The notes under the pieces: generated by a model | What the model saw: only the letters and a program-made list of their open reading frames with translations | Told to the model about the DNA's origin: nothing | Databases searched by the model: none | Part shown: piece after piece, positions 15,688 to 21,455 of the stretch | Numbering within the stretch: the first letter of the stretch is position 1 | Layout of the letters: each line of letters starts with the position of its first letter | Assembly (NCBI GenBank): GCA_009995705.1 | Contig: JAADBR010000064.1 | Location: 1-21,455 of the forward strand | DNA from: Microcystis aeruginosa W13-11 | GTDB lineage: Bacteria; Cyanobacteriota; Cyanobacteriia; Cyanobacteriales; Microcystaceae | Length of the DNA: 21,455 bases | Direction of reading: 5' to 3' | Program-made: the position numbers and the translations under genes

Positions 15688-16383
15688 ATGCAAACAGTTT
15701 TGATAGATTTTCGAGAACGGGTAGAAGAAATTAATATATATTTCGCATTTTTAGAAAAATTAGGACAGGAAACCACACAATTATCGGTATTAAAAGATGA
15801 TGGACAAAGGGAAAATATCCCCCTAGACTACCAATTAATTAAAACCCTTAAAGCCAATAGTTTTTTACTACTCTATAATCTGGTTGAATCAAGTATGAGG
15901 AATGCAGTTACCGCAATTTTTGATGAACTCAAAAATAGAAGAGTTTCCTATAATTTGGTAAGTACCGAAATTAAAGAAATTGTTATTGAAAATTTCAAAA
16001 AACGCTCCCCAGAGAATATTCACTCTAACATCAGAGATATTTCTACTGATATTATTGCAGCTGGATTTCAAAGTCAGGAATTATTCTCTGGTAATATTGA
16101 TAAAAAAGAAGTTAGGAAAACTGCGAGAAATTTTGGATTTTCTTGTGATACTGAATATAACAAGACCAAACATGGGGAAAGCTTGGATATGATCAAGAAC
16201 AAACGTAATGATTTAGCTCATGGAAATAAATCGTTTGCTGAAATTGGTAGAGATATTACTGTGGAGGAGTTGCTAACAATTAAGGAGGAAGTAATTGCTT
16301 ATCTGGAACAAATATTAAACAATATTAACCAATATATTACCAGACAAGATTATTTACATAGCTCTCAGATTAATGATCGATAA
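15688..16383 (+). CDS. HEPN-domain protein, MAE_28990/MAE_18760 family (putative RNase)
   Basis: A 231-residue protein with a helical N-terminus and the conserved LKANSFLLLYNLVESSMRNAV helix, ending in the HEPN motif KNKRNDLAHGNKSF. Arg173 and His178 form the Rx4H active-site pattern of HEPN ribonucleases, with the polar residue Asn after Arg as in active members. The sequence resembles the MAE_28990/MAE_18760-like HEPN family named from Microcystis. Coupled to the DUF262 gene by a 2-nt gap, it is the likely toxic effector, cutting RNA on activation. The ATG is set by the coupling. Its last 14 bases overlap the convergent methyltransferase gene. Strongly AT-rich. Function is inferred from family and context. 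Confidence 0.85.
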   Translation: MQTVLIDFRERVEEINIYFAFLEKLGQETTQLSVLKDDGQRENIPLDYQLIKTLKANSFLLLYNLVESSMRNAVTAIFDELKNRRVSYNLVSTEIKEIVIENFKKRSPENIHSNIRDISTDIIAAGFQSQELFSGNIDKKEVRKTARNFGFSCDTEYNKTKHGESLDMIKNKRNDLAHGNKSFAEIGRDITVEELLTIKEEVIAYLEQILNNINQYITRQDYLHSSQINDR

Positions 16384-17422
16384 ATATCTGGATATGATTT
16401 AAGATACTCAAGGCAATAACTTCAGCTAACTTAACGGGGACAGCATTACCAATCAAGCGACCAATCCAGTCAAAAACTACCGGTTCATCAGGAGATAAAA
16501 ATTGATAATTTTGAGGAAAAGTTTGTAATAAAGCCGCTTCCCTTAAAGAAATAGCTCGATCTTGCTCTGGATGTCCAAATCGACCATTACCATAGCCGAA
16601 AAATTGCGTTGTAATTGTTGGACTTGGCTTATCCCATTCCATACGACCATAGACACTAGGATAGGTTTTACCGCTATTTTTTAAATGACAACTGGCAATT
16701 AATTCTTCTGGCCAATCACTCCAAGTACCCCCCGGTTTGGAAACTCGAATACGACGTAAATTTAGTTCAGATAAATTACTACATTGGTGCAGAGGATCAA
16801 AATCAGATTTTTGTCCTGCTTGCAATGGTTGAAGATGAGTGATAGTCTTGCGGACTGTTGCATACATTTCTGGACTATGAGTGGCAGGAAGTAGATTAAT
16901 GCTACCAAAGCGTGAAGCCAATAAAACCAAGCGTTTTCGAGTTTGAGGTATGCCATAATCCAGACAATTGACCCTAGAGGATTCAATAGTATAATTTAAG
17001 CTAATTAATTTCTGAATAAACTCCTCAAAAACTGAAGTATTCTGTAATTGTGGAACATTTTCCATAGAAACAATATCCGGTTGACAATCTTGCACCAAAC
17101 GAGCAAAATCTTGGAGAAGTTTCCATTTCATATCACGCTGCTGGTAACGTCTTGAATAAGTAGAAAAAGGTTGACAAGGGGCGCAACCAGCTAAAATTTT
17201 CACTTTGCTGCCGTAAAAATGACTTGCTAAATCATCGCCGCTAACATCCTCGATATTTTTTAAAATAAACTGGGCGTTGTTATTATGTTCGTAGGGAAAT
17301 TGACAAGCTGGGTCGATATCATAACCCGCTTTAACGATTAGTCTAGCTTTCTCAAAACCATGGGTTAGCCCCCCAGCCCCACAAAATAGATCTACTGTAG
17401 AGATATGGTCAGTCAATGACAA
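16370..17422 (-). CDS. C5-cytosine DNA methyltransferase
   Basis: Transfers a methyl group from S-adenosylmethionine to cytosine C5 in a DNA target. The 350-residue protein has motif I VDLFCGAGGL (10-19), motif IV with catalytic Cys83 in GCAPCQPFS, motif VI ENV (121-123), motif VIII QTRKR (160-164), a target-recognition region at about 185-265, motif IX ISLREAALLQTFP and motif X GNAVP (325-329). All catalytic parts are present, so it should be active. The start is TTG, supported by GGAGGA 8 nt upstream; no ATG exists before motif I. It converges on the HEPN gene with a 14-bp overlap. Target sequence cannot be read from the protein. Likely the modification half of the cassette, though a stand-alone methylase is possible. 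Confidence 0.92.
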   Translation of the reverse strand: MSLTDHISTVDLFCGAGGLTHGFEKARLIVKAGYDIDPACQFPYEHNNNAQFILKNIEDVSGDDLASHFYGSKVKILAGCAPCQPFSTYSRRYQQRDMKWKLLQDFARLVQDCQPDIVSMENVPQLQNTSVFEEFIQKLISLNYTIESSRVNCLDYGIPQTRKRLVLLASRFGSINLLPATHSPEMYATVRKTITHLQPLQAGQKSDFDPLHQCSNLSELNLRRIRVSKPGGTWSDWPEELIASCHLKNSGKTYPSVYGRMEWDKPSPTITTQFFGYGNGRFGHPEQDRAISLREAALLQTFPQNYQFLSPDEPVVFDWIGRLIGNAVPVKLAEVIALSILNHIQIFIDH

Positions 17423-17430
17423 GTTTTATA

Positions 17431-17436
17431 TCCTCC
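17431..17436 (-). promoter_or_regulatory. Ribosome binding site that fixes the methyltransferase TTG start
   Basis: GGAGGA on the minus strand lies 8 nt before TTG at 17420-17422. It is the strongest Shine-Dalgarno sequence near this gene and the main reason for choosing a non-ATG start. Confidence 0.7.
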
Positions 17437-17614
17437 GCTCAAAGATAGGAACAGCCTTTGATCCTAGCCCATTGATCGAAAAACTACTATGGGGTCCACC
17501 GGTAGCAACAAGGTGAACAGTCACAGAACTTAACGGCCTATGATTAAAGAGACGAGGAATCAGAACCCTAAATAAATCCTCGCTCCGCCATTGCCTTGAT
17601 TCTCCCTGATAATT

Positions 17615-20242
17615 ATGGGACTTTTTGCCCTTCACCAAAACCTCCGTCAGTGGTTTAAATCCCAACACTTCGGACGTAGCGCCACCGATAGTCGTTATGC
17701 TTTACTGGTTGCCTGTTTCATCGGAATTCTCTCCGCCCTTGCCGCTATTATCCTGAAATTGGGCATTGGTTGGTTAGGTGGTTGGCGGGTGCATCTAGTA
17801 GCCAATTCCTCTCCTTTCCTAGTTTTGCCCCTCGGCGGTTTTCTGCTTGGTTACAGCGCCGGTTGGATTGTGGAACACTTCTCCCCCGCAGCCGCCGGGG
17901 GGGGTATTCCCCAAGTAAAAGCGGCCTTAGCTAAATACCCTTTGCCCCTATCTTGGCGCGTCGCCCTAGTAAAAATGATCGGGGCGATCCTGATCCTTGG
18001 TGGTGGTTTAACCCTTGGTCGTCGGGCCCCGACGGTACACATCGGGGCAGCCCTAGCAGCCCAATTAAGTGTCTGGCTGCCCACCAGTCCCGATCACCGT
18101 CGTCAGATGATCGCAGCCGGGGCAGCTGCCGGGTTAGCGGCCGGTTTTACTACTCCCATCGCTGGAGTCCTCTTTGTGATCGAGGAATTAATGCGCGATG
18201 TTTCCAGTATGACCCTAGAAACGGCGATTGTGGCTTCCTTTACCGGGGCTGTGGTTTCGATGATGCTGCAGAATACCCCCTCGATCATCACTGAATACAC
18301 CAATATTAGCTTCTCTGCCCAAGAAATACCCATTTATTGCCTTTTGGGGGTTTTAGCGGGCTTATTGGGGGCTTTATTCAATCAAGGCATCCTTTTTTGT
18401 AGTCAGCTACAGCGGCGTTGGCGGTTATCTCTGGCTTGGCGCATCGGTCTGGTCAGTTGGTTATCGGGAACGGTAGTGGCTTTTTTACCCGACTTTTTTC
18501 GAGATAATACGGGTTTACGCGAATTTTTGCTGGCAGGGGAATTAAACTGGCAGAATACCGCCCTCGCTTTTGTGGTCTATTTTTTCCTGACGATGATCTC
18601 CTATAGTTCCGGCGCTCCGGGAGGACTGCTCGCCCCCGCTTTGGTGTTGGGCTCCTGTTTGGGGTTTCTGGTGGGGGGAATCGAGACGAAAATTATGGGT
18701 TTCGGCAGCGAACCTAGTTATGCTTTAGCTGGTATGGGGGCTTTTTTTACGGGAGTAGTCAGGGTTCCGGTAACTGCGATCGTGATTGTCTTTGAACTGC
18801 ATCACAATTTTAATGTGGTGCTGCCCCTGATGTTGACCTGTGCCGTTTCTTATATCACTGCCGAAAGCATTCTACCCGGTTCTCTCTATCAGCATTTACT
18901 TTCCGCTAGTGGTATTATTCTCAACGAGGAAACCCCTGCTAATGATGTGCTGGCCCATCTGTCGGCTATGGATGTGATGCAATCCCAGGTGGAAATTCTG
19001 CAGGCGGATTTACCTCTAGGGGAAGTGGTGAAAATTATGTCCCGTTCCCATCATCGCGGTTTTCCCGTGGTGGAACAGGGGCGACTATTGGGAATTTTTA
19101 CCCAAAGTGATCTGGATAAATGGCGATCGAAAAACAGTCAAACCGTCCTGCGGGAGATCATGACTCCCAATCCCATTACTGTGGCTCCCCAGGCAGCGTT
19201 AAGCGATGTTTTATTTCTGTTAAATCGCTATCAACTTTCCCGTTTACCCGTTACCGATGGTCAAAAACTGGTGGGGATCATCACCCGCACTGATATTATC
19301 CGGGTGGAAGCTGATCAATTGGGGGGGGTTTGTCAACTGCCCCAACCCAGTACTCCTTCCTATGTGGTTTATCAAACTCGTTCCCCGGCCGTGGGAATAG
19401 GCCGAATTTTGTTACCCATTGCCAATCCCGACACCGCTACCGCTTTGTTTAAAATTGCTGTTGCTGTCGCCCGTGAACGCAATTATGAGATAGATTGTCT
19501 CTATGTGATTACTGTGCCTCGTCTTAGTTCTCCGGCGGAAGTCCGGGTAGATACGCGGGAAGGACGCAAATTACTTCATCGTCTGGAAAGATTAGCCCGA
19601 CAGCAGAATATCTCTGTTCATACACAAATTTCCGTTGCTCAAGATATCGCCGACGGGATTTTGGCCACGATTCGCGAACGACACAGCAATTTATTAATTA
19701 TGGGTTGGACGGGGGAAAGATCCACCACTGGGGCAATTTTTGGGTTTTTAGTCGATACTTTGATTGCTCAGGCCCCCTGTGAAACCATCTTGGTAAAATT
19801 GGGAACAAAGGATTGTTTTCCCAATGATCCTAATCGGGAAAGGATTTGGCTGATTCCCACCGCTGGCGGTCCCAATGCCCAACGCGCTTTAGCATTATTG
19901 CCTAGCTTGCTGTCTTTGTCCGAGTCTTCGGATTATCCCAAACTTTGGTTATGTAAAATCTATTCTCCGACGGAGTTACCGCCAGATCTGTCTATTTTGG
20001 AAGTTTTACAAGCATCTTTACAGAAAGCGATCGCACAGCCGATTGTACCTTTACCGATTCCTTCGGCCTCTCCAGCCGAGGCAATAATTAATCTGGTAGA
20101 ATCGGAAGACTGTTCCTTGGTGCTTTTGGGTGCATCTAGGGAAAGCTTGCTCAATCAGTTATTAAATGGCAATATCCCCTCGACGATTGCCCGTGCGGTT
20201 AATTGCACTGTGATTCTCGTGCGAGGGGAGTTATCAGATTAG
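17615..20242 (+). CDS. ClC-type anion channel/transporter with CBS pair and two USP-like domains
   Basis: An 875-residue fusion. Residues about 25-430 are a ClC membrane core with GGGIP (95-99), the second filter motif as GRRAPTV (135-141), a PIAGVLFVIEELMRD helix with a Glu pair (190-191), GAPGGLLAP (333-340) and Tyr425 in GSLYQHLL. Residues about 452-565 are a CBS pair, about 594-728 a universal stress protein domain (MGWTGERSTTGAIFGF and ILVK), and about 742-873 a second, weaker USP-like domain (LLGASRESLLNQLL, TVILVRG). It should move chloride or another anion across the plasma membrane, with nucleotide sensing by CBS and USP parts. The external gating Glu of GREGP is Arg137 here. ATG start without a clear Shine-Dalgarno site; divergent from the methyltransferase gene with 192 bp between starts. 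Confidence 0.92.
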   Translation: MGLFALHQNLRQWFKSQHFGRSATDSRYALLVACFIGILSALAAIILKLGIGWLGGWRVHLVANSSPFLVLPLGGFLLGYSAGWIVEHFSPAAAGGGIPQVKAALAKYPLPLSWRVALVKMIGAILILGGGLTLGRRAPTVHIGAALAAQLSVWLPTSPDHRRQMIAAGAAAGLAAGFTTPIAGVLFVIEELMRDVSSMTLETAIVASFTGAVVSMMLQNTPSIITEYTNISFSAQEIPIYCLLGVLAGLLGALFNQGILFCSQLQRRWRLSLAWRIGLVSWLSGTVVAFLPDFFRDNTGLREFLLAGELNWQNTALAFVVYFFLTMISYSSGAPGGLLAPALVLGSCLGFLVGGIETKIMGFGSEPSYALAGMGAFFTGVVRVPVTAIVIVFELHHNFNVVLPLMLTCAVSYITAESILPGSLYQHLLSASGIILNEETPANDVLAHLSAMDVMQSQVEILQADLPLGEVVKIMSRSHHRGFPVVEQGRLLGIFTQSDLDKWRSKNSQTVLREIMTPNPITVAPQAALSDVLFLLNRYQLSRLPVTDGQKLVGIITRTDIIRVEADQLGGVCQLPQPSTPSYVVYQTRSPAVGIGRILLPIANPDTATALFKIAVAVARERNYEIDCLYVITVPRLSSPAEVRVDTREGRKLLHRLERLARQQNISVHTQISVAQDIADGILATIRERHSNLLIMGWTGERSTTGAIFGFLVDTLIAQAPCETILVKLGTKDCFPNDPNRERIWLIPTAGGPNAQRALALLPSLLSLSESSDYPKLWLCKIYSPTELPPDLSILEVLQASLQKAIAQPIVPLPIPSASPAEAIINLVESEDCSLVLLGASRESLLNQLLNGNIPSTIARAVNCTVILVRGELSD

Positions 20243-20250
20243 GTTATTAG

Positions 20251-20631
20251 CTAGGCGGAAGCTAAAGTTAAACTTAAGGGTACGGTATTGTCAATTTTCG
20301 CCCCTTGACTTTCCTCTAGGGAATGGGGGTAGAATGCTTCCCCGTCCAGTTGACCGTCGGAGTCATCGTCATCCCCATCGCTGATATAAAGGCGTTCACA
20401 GGGGATATTATCGGAAAGGATGGCACTGGCCATCATCCCCGTATGAATCTCTAAGAAAGCATCCGCTAGGGTCTCAAATACTAAACGCTGCCCGGGGAAA
20501 ACCACCCTTTCAAAATACCAGTTAGCAATATTGGTGATGCGAACAATTTGAATATGACTGGTCGCATTGACATAACAACAAAGAATACTATTTTTCTTGC
20601 TGTTGGGGAGGGGATCGAGAATCTGTGCCAT
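20251..20631 (-). CDS. DUF1830 family protein
   Basis: A 126-residue protein whose first two thirds (ILCCYVNATSHIQIVRITNI, NWYFERVVFPGQRLVFE, LEIHTGMMASAILSDNIPCERL) match the cyanobacterial DUF1830 family. The C-terminal 50 residues are acidic (GDDDDSDGQ) and low in complexity, longer than the core of the family. The function is unknown; no membrane segment or signal peptide is seen. It converges on the ClC gene with 8 bp between stops, so a shared 3' region is likely. ATG start. Confidence 0.88.
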   Translation of the reverse strand: MAQILDPLPNSKKNSILCCYVNATSHIQIVRITNIANWYFERVVFPGQRLVFETLADAFLEIHTGMMASAILSDNIPCERLYISDGDDDDSDGQLDGEAFYPHSLEESQGAKIDNTVPLSLTLASA

Positions 20632-20875
20632 AGCAATTGAGGTGATCTTAAAGTGGGTTTGTCATCGCTCCTTCACCCTAACATCCTTTGATCCCCGATA
20701 GCTGTAAAGATGATTACATTACTCTGATAAAAATCTACCGATAGCTTTTTCTGGTGATAGAGGGCGGTTTTTATTAAAAAATCATTAAAATTAACTAATG
20801 CCTAGTTTTGGCTATTTGTCAAGGGGGTAACTGCGCTTTTTTGCTGTTTTTCTCGATTTTTTGCCCAGCTATTTA

Positions 20876-21085
20876 GGGTCTGCTGAAAAAGGTTTTCGTG
20901 GGGTATGGGCTTCGGCCGTGAGCTCAGCCGAACGGGTGTGGGGTTTTTCAGGGGGTCAATACCTAATTTTCAGGGAAAAAGTCTAGGAATTTTCCCCCCG
21001 CTCACTCCCAGATCTGGTACTTTTTGTCAATCAAAAAGTCTAAAATTCTTACCCAACAAGGTTTTTAGATTTATTCAGCTGGCCC
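20876..21085. mobile_element. MITE candidate, 210 bp with TA flanks
   Basis: The left end gggtctgctgaaaaa and the right end, read inward, gggccagctgaataa, match at 12 of 15 positions and are flanked by TA on both sides (20874-20875 and 21086-21087). The inside has no long open frame. Size, imperfect terminal repeats and TA flanks fit a non-autonomous element of an IS630/Tc1-type transposase; the family is inferred. It cuts off the minus-strand frame at 21075-21257 and supplies its stop codon. Confidence 0.55.
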
Positions 21086-21257
21086 TAAGTATGCGCTCTC
21101 TGATTCTATCTTTTAGTCCCTGTTCGTTAACAATATCAACAACATTGTCAAGTTGACTACCGTTTAGCGGACTAAGCTGTACTGAATTTAAACTGCGTAT
21201 TGAAAATTTTAGTACAAATGCTCTAACTGCCTCTTCCTGCTCCCTGCTCCCCTGCAA
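21075..21257 (-). pseudogene. Truncated minus-strand frame of unknown identity
   Basis: The frame has a run of ordinary protein-like sequence (AVRAFVLKFSIRSLNSVQLS, then LDNVVDIVNEQGLKDRIRERIL) and ends at a TGA that lies inside the MITE candidate. Its only start is a TTG in a purine-rich heptamer stretch. It could be a piece of a larger gene cut at both ends. I do not recognise the family, and chance cannot be excluded. Confidence 0.3.
21228..21255. repeat. Pyrimidine-rich heptamer repeat
   Basis: Four imperfect 7-bp units: tgcctct, tcctgct, ccctgct and cccctgc. A third short heptameric repeat in the window, different in sequence from those in the fab operon. Confidence 0.5.
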
Positions 21258-21303
21258 TCTTAGCGAGTAATTGAGATAGTCAACAGCTTATTAGGCTTTT
21301 CTA

Positions 21304-21346
21304 GGTTCTGTGTGAGCATGGTATAATAGCAATACAGAACCGGAGG
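21304..21346 (+). promoter_or_regulatory. Promoter and ribosome binding site of the ISL3 transposase
   Basis: An extended -10 (TGGTATAAT, -10 hexamer at 21322-21327) lies between the arms of an 8-bp inverted repeat, ggttctgt (21304-21311) and acagaacc (21334-21341). A GGAGG at 21342-21346 sits 6 nt before the ATG. Transcripts entering from outside would carry the full hairpin, while those from this promoter would start inside it. Confidence 0.55.
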
Positions 21347-21352
21347 TGGGTT

Positions 21353-21455
21353 ATGTGGATAAATTTTGATCAACTCCTCGATTTACCAAATGTAACAGTG
21401 GTCAATTATCAAAAAATTGATCAGACAATTTTCCTAAAGCTTGCTCTTTTAAATG
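21353..21455 (+). CDS. ISL3-family transposase, N-terminus (partial)
   Basis: The first 34 residues read MWINFDQLLDLPNVTVVNYQ and then KIDQTIFLKLALLN, the usual start of cyanobacterial ISL3-family transposases, just before their zinc-binding CxxC region. It has its own promoter and a good ribosome binding site. Whether the gene is intact cannot be told, as the window ends here. Confidence 0.75.
   Translation, partial: MWINFDQLLDLPNVTVVNYQKIDQTIFLKLALLN

Larger units (their letters stand above)
21294..21455 (+). mobile_element. ISL3-family insertion sequence, left end (partial)
   Basis: A transposase start of ISL3 type begins at 21353 and runs off the window. The left end is placed near 21294 (ggcttttctaggttctg) by inference from the leader length; the matching right end is outside the window. 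Confidence 0.6.

Noticed and set aside
17426..17668. An 80-codon minus-strand frame just upstream of the methyltransferase gene
   Set aside because: It runs antisense into the start of the ClC gene and has no recognisable domain. The 3' part (SSVTVHLV...) looks mildly protein-like, so a relic is possible, but the support is too weak.
17851..18333. Open frames on both strands inside the ClC gene
   Set aside because: They are by-products of GC-rich coding sequence within an intact gene with clear motifs.

Overview
The window looks like a bloom-forming unicellular cyanobacterium, most likely Microcystis or a close relative. The reasons are: many HIP1-type GCGATCGC octamers; several cyanobacteria-restricted DUF families (DUF3146, DUF4359, DUF3122, DUF1830); a plsX-fabH-fabD gene order; short heptameric tandem repeats between genes; decayed IS1, TnpB and ISL3 elements; and a HEPN protein of the family named after Microcystis locus tags (MAE_28990/MAE_18760). 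The species is an inference.

Layout. Positions 1-886 are a gene graveyard: the tail of an unidentified gene, a hairpin-rich repeat, a DUF4915-like N-terminal scrap, a decayed IS1-family 3' end and a carotenoid-oxygenase-like C-terminal scrap. At 887-3499 a glutaminase gene and a GT39-type membrane glycosyltransferase form a tight minus-strand pair. The glutaminase gene diverges from moeA (3511-4731) with only 11 bp between start codons. At 4937-8078 plsX, fabH and fabD run on the minus strand; they start phospholipid and fatty acid synthesis, and their spacers carry heptamer repeats and a 4-bp microsatellite. A D-Ala-D-Ala carboxypeptidase gene (8228-9520) converges on argC (9646-10707). DUF3146 and DUF389 genes follow on the minus strand.

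Positions 12420-13346 are a second decay zone: a small antitoxin-like remnant, a tnpB pseudogene cut by an IS1 remnant, and an intact tRNA-His(GUG) gene with a good promoter. Two small cyanobacterial proteins of unknown function (DUF4359, DUF3122) converge at 13448-14409.

The most interesting block is 14573-17422. It holds a DUF262 (GmrSD/ParB-like, DGTQR) gene coupled by a 2-nt gap to a HEPN putative RNase gene (Rx4H), which converges with a 14-bp overlap on a complete C5-cytosine DNA methyltransferase gene. It reads as a compact defence or restriction-like cassette in which HEPN takes the place of the usual HNH nuclease partner of DUF262.

The right end carries an 875-residue ClC-type anion transporter with CBS pair and two universal-stress-protein-like domains. 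Its external gating glutamate position is Arg. A DUF1830 gene, a 210-bp TA-flanked MITE candidate, a truncated minus-strand frame and the start of an ISL3-family transposase follow.
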